Origin: Flavobacterium cutihirudinis
GTDB taxonomy: Bacteria; Bacteroidota; Bacteroidia; Flavobacteriales; Flavobacteriaceae
Direction of reading: 5' to 3'
Assembly (NCBI RefSeq): GCF_003385895.1
Contig: NZ_QRDQ01000008.1
Coordinates: forward strand, 1,174,354-1,238,353
Length of the DNA stretch: 64,000 nt
Part shown: one piece after another, positions 25,687-34,141 of the stretch
Position numbering within the stretch: position 1 is the first letter of the stretch
How the letters are laid out: each line of letters opens with the position of its first letter
The notes under the pieces: generated by a model
What the model was told of the DNA's origin: nothing
Seen by the model: only the letters and a program-made list of their open reading frames with translations
Databases searched by the model: none
Made by a program: the position numbers and the translations under genes

Positions 25687-25704
25687 TATATAAACGATGA
25701 AGTT

Positions 25705-26181
25705 ATGAGTAAAGTATCTTATTATACAGCTGAAGGATTAAAAAAATTAAAAGATGAATTGGAGCATTTAAAGAGTGTAATGCGTCCAAAGGCATCTCAA
25801 GATATAGCAGAAGCAAGAGACAAAGGCGATTTATCTGAAAACGCCGAATACGATGCAGCAAAAGAAGCACAAGGTTTATTAGAAATGAGAATTGCTAAAC
25901 TGGAAGAAGTGTATTCGAATGCGAGATTAATCGATGAGTCACAACTTGATGTTTCTAAAGTTTTGGTGCTTTCTAATGTGAAAATTAAAAACCAAAGCAA
26001 CGGAATTGAAATGAAATATACGCTTGTTGCTGAAAGTGAAGCAGATTTGAAAACCGGAAAAATCTCGGTAACTTCTCCTATTGGAAAAGGTTTGCTTGGT
26101 AAGTCTGTTGGAGAAGTAGCTGAAATTACAGTTCCAAATGGCGTTTTGAAATTTGAAATTCTAGAAATTTCAAGAGACTAA
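25705..26181 (+). CDS. greA: Transcription elongation factor GreA
   Basis: 158 residues, the standard length. The N-terminal coiled coil begins YYTAEGLKKLKDELEHLK and carries ARDKGDLSENAEYDAAKEAQ, whose acidic tip enters the RNA polymerase secondary channel to stimulate cleavage of backtracked RNA. The C-terminal FKBP-like domain has SPIGKGLLGKSVGE. ATG 25705 gives the family's usual N-terminus. A terminator-like hairpin lies in its leader. Confidence 0.97.
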   Translation: MSKVSYYTAEGLKKLKDELEHLKSVMRPKASQDIAEARDKGDLSENAEYDAAKEAQGLLEMRIAKLEEVYSNARLIDESQLDVSKVLVLSNVKIKNQSNGIEMKYTLVAESEADLKTGKISVTSPIGKGLLGKSVGEVAEITVPNGVLKFEILEISRD

Positions 26182-26190
26182 ATATTTTTA

Positions 26191-26245
26191 GTTTAATCGT
26201 TTAACTGTTTAATCGGTTAAACGAATAAACAGTTAAACGATTAAC
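26191..26245. repeat. Inverted repeat GTTTAATCGTTTAACTGTTTA
   Basis: Left arm 26191-26211 and right arm 26226-26245 are near-perfect complements, with a related half-copy in the loop. It occupies nearly the whole greA to HIT gap. It may end the greA message or be a dispersed repeat. Confidence 0.75.
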
Positions 26246-26253
26246 CAGAAAAA

Positions 26254-26643
26254 ATGAGCTCAATATTCACGAAAATAGTAAACGGAGAAATTCCTGCATA
26301 TAAAATTGCTGAAGATGAAAATTATTTAGCTTTTTTAGATGTCAATCCAAATGCAAAAGGACATACACTTTGTATTCCGAAACAAGAAATCGATAAGATT
26401 TTTGATATGGATGATGAACTGTATTTAGGTTTAATGAAGTTTTCTAAAAAAGTAGCAATTGCTTTAGAAAAAACAGTTCCTTGCAAAAGAGTGGGAATGG
26501 CAGTTGTGGGCTTAGAAGTTCCTCATGCGCATGTGCATTTGATTCCGCTAAATCATATGGATGAAATGCGTTTTCATAATAAAGTAACACTTTCTAAAGA
26601 AGAGTTTGAAGCTTTAGCCGAAAGTATTAAAGCGAATTTGTAA
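26254..26643 (+). CDS. HIT family nucleotide-binding hydrolase
   Basis: 129 residues. It has IFTKIVNGEIPAYKIAED at the start and the histidine triad in VPHAHVHLIPL (HxHxH), with NPNAKGHTLCIPK between. HIT proteins of the HinT branch hydrolyse nucleoside phosphoramidates and AMP-linked compounds in the cytoplasm. It follows greA by 72 bases. Confidence 0.95.
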   Translation: MSSIFTKIVNGEIPAYKIAEDENYLAFLDVNPNAKGHTLCIPKQEIDKIFDMDDELYLGLMKFSKKVAIALEKTVPCKRVGMAVVGLEVPHAHVHLIPLNHMDEMRFHNKVTLSKEEFEALAESIKANL

Positions 26644-26692
26644 AGCGTTACAAAAATAAAGGTTTCGACTCCGCTCAACCTGACAAAAGAAT

Positions 26693-26728
26693 AAAAAAAT
26701 GCAGTAACTAAAATTACTGCATTTTTTT
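26693..26728. terminator. Bidirectional terminator between HIT and sensor kinase genes
   Basis: AAAAAAATGCAGTAA pairs with TTACTGCATTTTTTT. The right arm also encodes the last codons of the minus-strand kinase gene. Confidence 0.88.
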
Positions 26729-27868
26729 ATTTAATAAAATTTGAAATGTAGTTCCTTTTCCAATTTCAGAATGTAAAACTTTGATTTTACCGCTATGGTA
26801 TTCTTCGACAATTCTTTTGGTTAAAGAAAGTCCTAATCCCCAGCCTCTTTTTTTGGTGGTGAAACCGGTTTCAAAAACGGTTTTGAATTGTTTTTTAGGT
26901 ATACCGGAACCCGAATCTTTTACGTTTATTTTTACATGCTGTGAATCTTGTTCAATTTGCAGTTCCAAAGTTCCTTTTCCTTTCATGGCATCGATTGCAT
27001 TTTTTACTAAATTTTCAATTGTCCAGCTATAAAGTGTTGGATTTAATTGAACCAAAACAGGATCTTTTGGAGTGTTATAAGAAAAACTTACTTGTTTAGA
27101 AAATCGCGATTGCAAATACTCAAAAGCACTTAAAGTTTCAGAAATGATGTCGTGGGTTTCTAAGATAGGAACTGAACCAATTTTCGAAAAACGATCTGTA
27201 ATGGTTTGTAATCTTTCAATATCTTTCTGTATTTCTTCACTTATTGTTGGGTCTATGTTTTCTGTTTTTAAAATTTCAACCCAACCAATTAAAGAAGAAA
27301 GCGGAGTTCCAATTTGATGCGCAGTTTCTTTCGCCATTCCTGCCCAAAGTTTATTTTGAGTAGCCATTTTTGTACTCTTGTAAAAATTGTAAATCAAAGC
27401 ACTAAACAAAAAGATAATTAAGACTAAGGCAATTGGATAATATTTAAGTTTGTTGAGTAATTCTGAATTTCCATAATACAACGTCTGAAATTTTCCAGGT
27501 GCATATTCAATCACAATTGGATCATTTTCACGCTTCAAATTATTTAAATAAGAAAGCGATTTTTCTTTGTCTTCAAGTATTTTTTCAGGAACATTCACAG
27601 AACTGATAATCTTATCACCATACATAGTAAGCATAACGGGAACAGAATGATTGTTGTTTAAGATCTCCAGCGGAATGTCTAGATCAGTATTTTCATCTGC
27701 ACTTACGAGTGTTTTTTGCGCATGAGCCACAAGATTCATTTTTACACGTTCTTCATTTTTAAATATTTGGAAAAAAGTATAAGTATTCCAGAGAATCAAA
27801 GTGATGATTAGAAAGGAAATACTAATTATAACCCAGCGAGTTGTATTTCTGCGTTCAGAAAAGTGCAT
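26714..27868 (-). CDS. Sensor histidine kinase without adjacent response regulator
   Basis: 384 residues. Two membrane segments (about 11-36 and 144-163) enclose a roughly 105-residue periplasmic domain of no recognised type. The H-box is ETAHQIGTPLSSL with H184. The ATPase domain has VKNAIDAMKG (N-box), DSGSGIP and GWGLGLSLTKRIV. The HQIGTPLSS variant H-box is common in Bacteroidota orphan kinases. No response regulator is adjacent, so its partner lies elsewhere. The last codons form one arm of the terminator at 26693-26728. Confidence 0.9.
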   Translation of the reverse strand: MHFSERRNTTRWVIISISFLIITLILWNTYTFFQIFKNEERVKMNLVAHAQKTLVSADENTDLDIPLEILNNNHSVPVMLTMYGDKIISSVNVPEKILEDKEKSLSYLNNLKRENDPIVIEYAPGKFQTLYYGNSELLNKLKYYPIALVLIIFLFSALIYNFYKSTKMATQNKLWAGMAKETAHQIGTPLSSLIGWVEILKTENIDPTISEEIQKDIERLQTITDRFSKIGSVPILETHDIISETLSAFEYLQSRFSKQVSFSYNTPKDPVLVQLNPTLYSWTIENLVKNAIDAMKGKGTLELQIEQDSQHVKINVKDSGSGIPKKQFKTVFETGFTTKKRGWGLGLSLTKRIVEEYHSGKIKVLHSEIGKGTTFQILLNKKMQ

Positions 27869-27982
27869 AAACTAATTTTTGAGGTATAAATATAACGAAA
27901 TATACGCATTTTATATTTTGCGATTCCTGAAAGATTTTTGTTTTTATGTCTTAAAGTATTTTTTCGAATTAAACCATTTCTA

Positions 27983-27990
27983 TACTTTTG
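27983..27990 (+). promoter_or_regulatory. Candidate -7 box, flavin reductase gene
   Basis: TACTTTTG, 37 bases upstream of the ATG at 28028. Its position inside the upstream in-frame extension supports the later start for that gene. No clear -33 TTG was found. Confidence 0.45.
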
Positions 27991-28027
27991 TATTCACCAA
28001 AATGAGGTTTGGTTAAAACAAAAAATT

Positions 28028-28903
28028 ATGATTAGCATCGATCCAAAGGAGATACCAACAGTAAAGTTGCAAGGTTATTTACAAAGTGCTGTAGGTCCAA
28101 GGCCAATTGCTTTTGCAAGTACAATTAGTGAAAAAGGAATTCCGAATTTGTCGCCTTTTAGTTTTTTTAATGTATTTAGCGCTAATCCTCCAATTTTAGT
28201 TTTTTCACCTTCAAGACGTGTTCGCGACAATACGATAAAACACACTTTAATAAATGCCGAGGCAACGCGTGAAGTGGTAATTAATGTAGTGAATTATGAT
28301 TTGGTACAACAAACTTCTCTGGCAAGTACAGAATATGGAGATGGTGTAAATGAATTTATAAAAGCGGGTTTAACGCAGATTCCGTCTGATATTGTAAAAC
28401 CTTATCGTGTTAAGGAGTCTCCGGTACAATTTGAATGCAAGATAACGCAAATTATTCCGTTAGGAACTGAAGGCGGAGCAGGTAATCTGATTTTGTGCGA
28501 AGTAGTGAAGATTCATATTCAAGAATCAATTTTAGATGAAAATGGAGCAATCGATCAGCATAAAATAGATTTGGTTTCAAGACTTGGTGCAAATTGGTAT
28601 TCAAGATCTAATCAGGGACTTTTTGAAGTGGCAAAACCCTTGACAACACTGGGAGTAGGCGTAGATGCGATTCCGGATTTTGTAAAAGAAAGCGCTGTTT
28701 TTGATGGAAATGATTTAGGTAAATTAGGTAATGTGGAAGTGTTGCCCACAAGAGAAGAAGTTAGTATATTTGTGAAGGAAAATTTTTCTGTAAAAGGAGT
28801 TTTAAGCTCCGATGACCAGCAAAAAGTGCACTTAGAAGCTAAAAAGTACTTGGATAAAGGCGATGCAGAATCGGCTTGGAAAGTGCTTTTAGCGAAAAAA
28901 TAA
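28028..28903 (+). CDS. Flavin reductase-like FMN-binding protein
   Basis: 291 residues from ATG 28028, where MISIDPKEIPTVKLQGYLQ begins the family-like sequence. An earlier in-frame ATG (27938) would add 30 hydrophobic residues and would overlap the likely promoter. The split-barrel FMN-binding core is VGPRPIAFASTIS ... NLSPFSFFNVFSANPPILVFSPS. The last 40 residues (DDQQKVHLEAKKYLDKG) are a helical extension. Such proteins bind FMN and reduce it or a partner; the substrate is unknown. Confidence 0.87.
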   Translation: MISIDPKEIPTVKLQGYLQSAVGPRPIAFASTISEKGIPNLSPFSFFNVFSANPPILVFSPSRRVRDNTIKHTLINAEATREVVINVVNYDLVQQTSLASTEYGDGVNEFIKAGLTQIPSDIVKPYRVKESPVQFECKITQIIPLGTEGGAGNLILCEVVKIHIQESILDENGAIDQHKIDLVSRLGANWYSRSNQGLFEVAKPLTTLGVGVDAIPDFVKESAVFDGNDLGKLGNVEVLPTREEVSIFVKENFSVKGVLSSDDQQKVHLEAKKYLDKGDAESAWKVLLAKK

Positions 28904-28938
28904 AAAAGAATAGAAACAATAATTAATTATAGACGAAG

Positions 28939-29310
28939 ATGGAAGTTATAGGAAAAGTAAAAGTGGTAAATCCTGAGCAACAAGTTAGTGCTTCATTCAA
29001 AAAAAGAGAATTGGTTGTAACTACAGATGAGCAGTATCCACAGCATATTTTAATCGAATTTACACAAGATAAATGCGATTTATTAAGCAGCTATAAGCAA
29101 GGAGAGCCGGTGAAAGTTTCTATCAATTTAAGAGGAAGAGAATGGGTTAATCCACAAGGAGAAACTAGATATTTCAATAGTATTCAAGGTTGGAGAATCG
29201 AAAGAGTAGGTAACGAAGCGCCAACACAAGCGCCACCAATGCCAACAGCACAGACTTTTGCTCCAGCAACAAATGTAAGCGAAGACGAACCAGACGATTT
29301 ACCGTTCTAA
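28939..29310 (+). CDS. DUF3127 protein with SSB-like acidic tail
   Basis: 123 residues. The first 92 form a DUF3127 domain (VIGKVKVV ... FKKRELVVTTDEQYPQ ... NLRGREWVNPQGETRYFNSI), which looks like an OB-type beta barrel. A proline/alanine-rich linker follows (APTQAPPMPTAQ), then the end EDEPDDLPF. This matches the layout of bacterial SSB: OB domain, linker and acidic tip ending D-D-x-P-F. A role in DNA replication or repair is inferred from that resemblance. It lies 35 bases after the flavin reductase gene. Confidence 0.85.
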   Translation: MEVIGKVKVVNPEQQVSASFKKRELVVTTDEQYPQHILIEFTQDKCDLLSSYKQGEPVKVSINLRGREWVNPQGETRYFNSIQGWRIERVGNEAPTQAPPMPTAQTFAPATNVSEDEPDDLPF

Positions 29311-29334
29311 GAAAGGTTAAATTCTAAAAAAAAT

Positions 29335-29382
29335 AAATTCCAAATTCCAATTCATTCGCTTGAATTTGGGGTTTGGAATTTT
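29335..29382 (+). terminator. Terminator-like hairpin after the DUF3127 gene
   Basis: AAATTCCAAATTCCAATTCA pairs with TGAATTTGGGGTTTGGAATT, followed by TTGTTTTTG. It belongs to the same TTCCAAATTCC repeat type as the hairpin after arfB. Confidence 0.65.
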
Positions 29383-29470
29383 GTTTTTGAGTCGCTTTCT
29401 ACTTTCGTTGAAATGAAAAGTTTGTGAAAATTTGGAATTTGAGATTTGAAATTTAATTATTGAAATCTAG

Positions 29471-30109
29471 ATGTATTATTTATTTGAAGATTTATTTTTT
29501 CCACCAGTTACCGAAGCCGATGAAGAAGGTGTTTTGGCAATTGGAGGCGATTTAAGTTCAGAACGTTTGCAATTGGCTTATAAAAGCGGAATTTTTCCTT
29601 GGTTTAATGAAGGAGAACCGATTCTGTGGTGGGCGCCGGATCCTAGAATGGTGCTTTTTTTTGATGAATTAGTTATTTCGAAAAGCATGCGAAATATCCT
29701 GAATCGCAAAATGTTTAAGGTGACTTACAATAAAAATTTCAAAGAAGTAATTTCGAATTGCCAGCAGATAAAACGCGATGGACAAAGTGGAACCTGGATT
29801 TCTAACGAAATGATTGATGCGTATTGTAAATTAAATGAAGAAGGAATTGCGAAATCTGTTGAGGTTTGGCAGGATGAAAAATTAGTTGGTGGTTTGTACG
29901 GAATCGATATGGGAAATATTTTCTGTGGAGAAAGTATGTTTTCTAAAGTTTCAAATGCTTCAAAGGTTGCTTTCATTGCTTTAGCTTTATATTTGCAAAA
30001 AGAAAATTATAAACTTTTGGATTGTCAGGTTTATAATCCTCATTTGGAGAGTTTAGGTTGTCGTGAAATTGAGCGTGAAGCGTTTATGTCCATTTTAAAA
30101 AGTAAGTAA
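29471..30109 (+). CDS. aat: Leucyl/phenylalanyl-tRNA-protein transferase
   Basis: 212 residues, the usual length. Family motifs are FPPVTEADEEGVLAIGGDLS, YKSGIFPWFNEGEPILWWAPDPRMVL, QSGTWISNEMIDAY and SMFSKVSNASKVA. The enzyme attaches Leu or Phe from tRNA to N-terminal Arg or Lys, marking proteins for ClpS/ClpAP degradation. The MOSC gene starts 2 bases after the stop, so the pair is co-transcribed. Confidence 0.96.
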   Translation: MYYLFEDLFFPPVTEADEEGVLAIGGDLSSERLQLAYKSGIFPWFNEGEPILWWAPDPRMVLFFDELVISKSMRNILNRKMFKVTYNKNFKEVISNCQQIKRDGQSGTWISNEMIDAYCKLNEEGIAKSVEVWQDEKLVGGLYGIDMGNIFCGESMFSKVSNASKVAFIALALYLQKENYKLLDCQVYNPHLESLGCREIEREAFMSILKSK

Positions 30110-30111
30110 AA

Positions 30112-30906
30112 ATGAGTGCAGTTTACAGTGTAAAAGAAATTTATATTTATCCGATAAAAAGCTTGGCTGGAATTAGTTTAAAAAGTGCCAATGCTGAAGA
30201 AATGGGCTTTGAAAACGACCGCCGTTGGATGTTGATTAACACTGAAAAGGTTCATGTTACACAAAGAGAATATCCAATTATGAGTCAGTTTTATCCTGAA
30301 ATTTCCGGAGATAAAATTAAGATTACTTTTGAAAATGAAGTTCATGAATTCCTTATAAACGAACATCTCGAGATTGCTATAGATTCACAAGTATGGGACG
30401 ACAAAAGCGAGGTTTTTGAAGTAAATAAAGCAACATCAAAATGGTTTAGTGATAAATTAGGTTTTGAATGTACTTTGGTGAAAATTCTAAAAAATGGTGA
30501 CAGAAAACATGAAAGTTCCAGATTGAAAGAAACCTTCAATGTCAGTCTTGCTGACGGTTATCCGTATTTGTTAATTGGAACAGAAAGTCTTGATTTTTTG
30601 AATGGAAAATTAGAAGAAAAAATCACGATTAAAAGATTTCGCCCAAATATTGTTGTAAGTACAAAAAACGCTCACGAAGAAGACGACTTCAAAACCTTTA
30701 CAATTGGAGAAGTTCAGTTTAAAAATATAAAACCCTGCGGAAGATGTATTATGGTTAATAATGATCCGCAGAGAGGAATTGTAAAGAAAGAACCTCTTAA
30801 AACGTTGAGTAAATACAGAAATGTAGATAATTCTGTTTTATTCGGGACTAATTTAGTGAGTTTAAATTCAGGAATTATTAGTGTTGGCGATGAGGTTGTT
30901 TTTTAG
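30112..30906 (+). CDS. MOSC domain protein
   Basis: 264 residues. The N-terminal MOSC beta-barrel (VKEIYIYPIKSLAGISLKSA ... DRRWMLIN) is followed by the MOSC domain with FRPNIVV and the conserved cysteine in KPCGRCIMVNNDP. MOSC proteins bind molybdenum cofactor or transfer sulfur; this two-domain form resembles YcbX/mARC-type N-hydroxy-compound reductases. Its stop codon overlaps, on opposite strands, the stop of thiF (TTAG at 30903-30906). Confidence 0.9.
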   Translation: MSAVYSVKEIYIYPIKSLAGISLKSANAEEMGFENDRRWMLINTEKVHVTQREYPIMSQFYPEISGDKIKITFENEVHEFLINEHLEIAIDSQVWDDKSEVFEVNKATSKWFSDKLGFECTLVKILKNGDRKHESSRLKETFNVSLADGYPYLLIGTESLDFLNGKLEEKITIKRFRPNIVVSTKNAHEEDDFKTFTIGEVQFKNIKPCGRCIMVNNDPQRGIVKKEPLKTLSKYRNVDNSVLFGTNLVSLNSGIISVGDEVVF

Positions 30907-31613
30907 AAATTCAGTTTTGTAAAATTCCAGTTCAAAGTATTAAAAATTACCAATTCATTGTTTAAAGCAGGCAATTCCAGAATCAGTTTAAGCGTTTCGT
31001 GTGCCATCATATTTCCTATAATTCCTGGCAACGTTCCTAACACACCATTTAAATTACAATTCGGAACCTCTTTTGGATCGGGCATTTCCGGAAATAAATC
31101 ACGAAGATTTTTACTTCCTTTATGATTGAAAACTGCAATTTGCCCTTCAAATCTTAGAATGCTTCCATAAACTAAAGTCTTTTTTAGCAGAACACAAGTA
31201 TCATTTACCAAATAGCGCGTTGAAAAATTATCTGAGCCATCTACAATAATATCAAACTGTTCTATAATTTTTGATGCATTTTCTGCGGTTAATTTTTCAT
31301 TAATCGCAATAGCTTCAATTAGCGGATTTAACTTAGAAACTACTCTTTGTGCAACAATAGCTTTTTGCTCGCCAATTTCATTTTCGGTATATAAAATCTG
31401 TCGATGAAGATTGTGAATCTCAATGGTATCAAAATCCATAATTCCGATAAAACCAACACCGGCCGTTGCAATATATTGTAAAATAGGGCAACCTAAACCA
31501 CCGGCGCCAATTACTAAAACGCGTGCTTTTTTTAATTTTTCCTGACCTTCATCACCAATTTCAGGAAGAATGGTTTGTCTGTTGTAACGCAGAAATTCTT
31601 GAATAATACTCAT
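30903..31613 (-). CDS. thiF: ThiF/MoeB-type adenylyltransferase
   Basis: 236 residues. It has an Arg finger (RYNRQTILPEIG), a nucleotide-binding GAGGLGCPILQYIATAGVG, the Asp-containing DGSDNFSTRYLVND, and PNCNLNGVLGTLPG. It adenylates the C-terminal Gly of ThiS so sulfur can be added for thiazole synthesis. The Zn-binding CxxC pairs of E. coli ThiF are not visible: the first site reads NLRDLFP and the C-terminal pair is absent. It is the last gene of the thiamine operon. Confidence 0.88.
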   Translation of the reverse strand: MSIIQEFLRYNRQTILPEIGDEGQEKLKKARVLVIGAGGLGCPILQYIATAGVGFIGIMDFDTIEIHNLHRQILYTENEIGEQKAIVAQRVVSKLNPLIEAIAINEKLTAENASKIIEQFDIIVDGSDNFSTRYLVNDTCVLLKKTLVYGSILRFEGQIAVFNHKGSKNLRDLFPEMPDPKEVPNCNLNGVLGTLPGIIGNMMAHETLKLILELPALNNELVIFNTLNWNFTKLNF

Positions 31614-31683
31614 TTTGAAATTTTAGATTGCTGATTTTTGGATTTTAGATTGTTGGAATTTGGTATTTTAAATATTGGAATTT

Positions 31684-32796
31684 TTAGATAAAACTTTTAT
31701 CCCAATCTTTCCAAACAGGTTCATAACCTGCATTTTTTATAATTTTTGAAATTTCTTCTGCTGAGCGTTCATCGCTGATTTCGAATTGTTCCAAAGATTG
31801 TGGATCGACAACATAACCGCCCGGATTTGTTTTTGAGCCTGCGCTCATACTCGTGACGCCAATCGGGATGATATTGTTTCTGAATTTTTCGTTTTCTCTT
31901 GTTGAAATCGAGATTTCCAAATCTTCATTCCATAAACGATAAGCACAAATTAATTGTGTCAAATCTTTATCATCCATAATAAAATTTGGTTCGATAATGC
32001 CTTCAGCTGGGCGCAGGCGCGGAAAAGAAACCGAATATTTGGTTTGCCAGTATTTTTTCTGAAGATAATCTAAATGCAAAGCATTGAAAAAACTATCGGT
32101 TCGCCAGTCTTCCAAACCTAATAAAACACCTAAACCAATTTTGTGAATTCCTGCTGTTCCTATTCTGTCCGGAGTTTCTAATCTGTAATCAAAATTTGAT
32201 TTTTTGCCTTTCGTATGGTATTTTTTGTAAACTTCCTGATGATAAGTTTCCTGATAAACCAAAACAGAATATACTCCAGCTTCATGCAAACGCTCATAAT
32301 CTTCTGTAGAAAGTGGTTGCACTTCAACAGAAATAATTGAAAATTCTTTCCGTATTAAAGAGATTGCATTTAGAAAATAATTGATGTTTACAGTGTAATT
32401 GGCTTCACCTGTAACCAGTAAAACGTGGTCAAAACCTGTTTTTTTTAAAGCTTCGACTTCGAGTTTTATTTCGGCATCAGAAAGGGTTTTTCGTTTGATT
32501 TTATTGTCCAAACTAAATCCGCAATAGGTACAGATATTTTGACATTCGTTGCTTAAATAAAGTGGCGCATACATTTGGATGGTTTTCCCGAAACGCTTTT
32601 TTGTGATTTCATGGCATTTCTGCGCCATTTCTTCCAGATAATTTTGAGCAACAGGAGAAATCAAAATCAGAAAATCTTCGAGATTGTATTTGGCTTTAGC
32701 CAAAGTTCGTTCGACATCTTTTGAAGTTGTTTGATATATTTTGGACTGGATATCATCCCAATTATATTGCTCAAAAACAGATTTGAATGTGTTCAT
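31684..32796 (-). CDS. thiH: 2-iminoacetate synthase (radical SAM)
   Basis: 370 residues, the ThiH length. The radical SAM cluster motif CxxxCxxC is C85, C89, C92 (CQNICTYCGFS). Also present are HVLLVTGEAN, VYQETYHQEVYKKYH and GLGVLLGLEDWR, which are ThiH blocks. It splits tyrosine to dehydroglycine and p-cresol, giving the glycine-derived part of the thiazole ring. Anaerobic-type thiazole synthesis by ThiH, rather than ThiO, is therefore used. Confidence 0.96.
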   Translation of the reverse strand: MNTFKSVFEQYNWDDIQSKIYQTTSKDVERTLAKAKYNLEDFLILISPVAQNYLEEMAQKCHEITKKRFGKTIQMYAPLYLSNECQNICTYCGFSLDNKIKRKTLSDAEIKLEVEALKKTGFDHVLLVTGEANYTVNINYFLNAISLIRKEFSIISVEVQPLSTEDYERLHEAGVYSVLVYQETYHQEVYKKYHTKGKKSNFDYRLETPDRIGTAGIHKIGLGVLLGLEDWRTDSFFNALHLDYLQKKYWQTKYSVSFPRLRPAEGIIEPNFIMDDKDLTQLICAYRLWNEDLEISISTRENEKFRNNIIPIGVTSMSAGSKTNPGGYVVDPQSLEQFEISDERSAEEISKIIKNAGYEPVWKDWDKSFI

Positions 32797-32810
32797 TTTT
32801 TATTTGTTTC

Positions 32811-33355
32811 CCGCAGATTTTGCAGATCATACAGATTAAATTTTATTAACTACGCGATGGATATTTTCAAGAATATTAGAACAGTTGAAATTCACCAACA
32901 ATCCAAGTTTTTTATTAGTCAATTTTAAATAAGTATTTAATTGTTTAAAGTGAATAGATTTTATTTCTTCTACTGATTTTAATTCAATAATTACTTTGTC
33001 TTCCACTAAAATATCTAGTCTGAAAGTTATATCTAAATAAATGTCATCGTATCTCACGGGTAAATCAATTTGCTTAATTACTGCTAATCCATCTTTTTTT
33101 AATTGATAAAATAGGGCACTTTCATAGACAGATTCTAATAATCCAGGACCTAGATTATTATAAACTTTAAAAATTGCTCCTCTAACTTTATATGAAATTT
33201 CATTTTCTGACATAATATTGATTTTAATTTTAAATCAAATTTAATGAAAATTCCTACTTTTTTATAAAGTATTGTTTCGCGGATTTAGCAGATTGAACAA
33301 TTTTTTTGCGTATTTTAATTCAAATAAATCTGTTCAATCTGCAAAATCTGCGAGA
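32811..33355. mobile_element. Repeat-flanked GxxExxY cassette
   Basis: The GxxExxY gene is bracketed by copies of a CGCAGATTTTGCAGAT repeat. One is at 32811-32837 (CCGCAGATTTTGCAGATCAT). On the other side are 33278-33300 and 33330-33355, which are inverted to each other (CGGATTTAGCAGATTGAACA and its complement). The block interrupts the thiamine operon between thiG and thiH. No transposase is present, so mobility is inferred from the repeats and the out-of-place gene. Confidence 0.6.
32836..33213 (-). CDS. GxxExxY family protein
   Basis: 125 residues. LGPGLLESVYESAL contains the G-x-x-E-x-x-Y signature. DITFRLDILVEDKVIIELKS looks like a PD-(D/E)xK nuclease-type core (D ... E-x-K). The family is widespread and scattered, often labelled as uncharacterised or NERD/nuclease-like. 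Nothing links it to thiamine, but it is on the same strand between thiG and thiH and is flanked by repeats, so it is probably an insertion. The stop codon overlaps one of the flanking repeats. Confidence 0.88.
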   Translation of the reverse strand: MSENEISYKVRGAIFKVYNNLGPGLLESVYESALFYQLKKDGLAVIKQIDLPVRYDDIYLDITFRLDILVEDKVIIELKSVEEIKSIHFKQLNTYLKLTNKKLGLLVNFNCSNILENIHRVVNKI

Positions 33356-33364
33356 GATTAAAAA

Positions 33365-34141
33365 TTATTCATATAAAAATGATGTCAGCGGGCTAGAAGC
33401 GACAGCATAATTATGTTGATTGCCAACTTTAGCTTCAAAAGCTTTTCTTCCGGCAATTACAGCTTCCTTAAAAGCCTCAGCCATTAATTTTGGATTTCCG
33501 GCAACGGCAATTGCAGTGTTCACCAAAACAGCATCGGCACCAATTTCCATTGCTTTTGCAGCATCAGAAGGAGCGCCAATTCCAGCGTCGACAATAACCG
33601 GAACAGTACTTTGTTCAATTATGATTTCTAAAAAACCGATCGTTTTTAAACCTTTATTGCTACCAATTGGCGAGCCCAGAGGCATTACGGCTGAAGTTCC
33701 GGCACTTTCCAAATGTTTACACAAAACAGGATCAGCGTGAATGTATGGAAGTACAATAAAACCAAGTTTAGCCAATTCTTCGGTTGCTTTTAATGTCTCA
33801 ATAGGATCCGGCATTAAATATTTTGGATCTGGATGTATTTCGAGTTTTACCCAATTGGTTTCTAAAGCTTCACGTGCCAATTGCGCTGCAAAAACGGCTT
33901 CCTTCGCATTTCTTGCACCCGAAGTATTTGGCAATAAATTAATATTTGGATGTTTTAAATGGGATAAAATAGCATCAGTATCGGTTTCCAGATCGATGCG
34001 TTTTAGTGCAACTGTCACCAATTCGCTTTCTGAAGCCAAAATCGCCTGTTCCATTTCTTCGTTCGAACCAAATTTCCCTGTTCCTAAAAACAAACGGGAT
34101 GTTAAGGTTTTGTTTCCTATTTTAAACAATGATGTTTGCAT
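33365..34141 (-). CDS. thiG: Thiazole synthase
   Basis: 258 residues. Typical ThiG blocks are [55 protein letters not shown] and the phosphate-binding [20 protein letters not shown]. It forms the thiazole phosphate from deoxyxylulose 5-phosphate, dehydroglycine and ThiS-thiocarboxylate. The start overlaps thiE by 20 bases, showing translational coupling. Confidence 0.96.
   Translation of the reverse strand: MQTSLFKIGNKTLTSRLFLGTGKFGSNEEMEQAILASESELVTVALKRIDLETDTDAILSHLKHPNINLLPNTSGARNAKEAVFAAQLAREALETNWVKLEIHPDPKYLMPDPIETLKATEELAKLGFIVLPYIHADPVLCKHLESAGTSAVMPLGSPIGSNKGLKTIGFLEIIIEQSTVPVIVDAGIGAPSDAAKAMEIGADAVLVNTAIAVAGNPKLMAEAFKEAVIAGRKAFEAKVGNQHNYAVASSPLTSFLYE

Noticed and set aside
27938..28027. 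N-terminal extension of the flavin reductase protein
   Set aside because: The added residues are not family-like and the region contains the TACTTTTG box.
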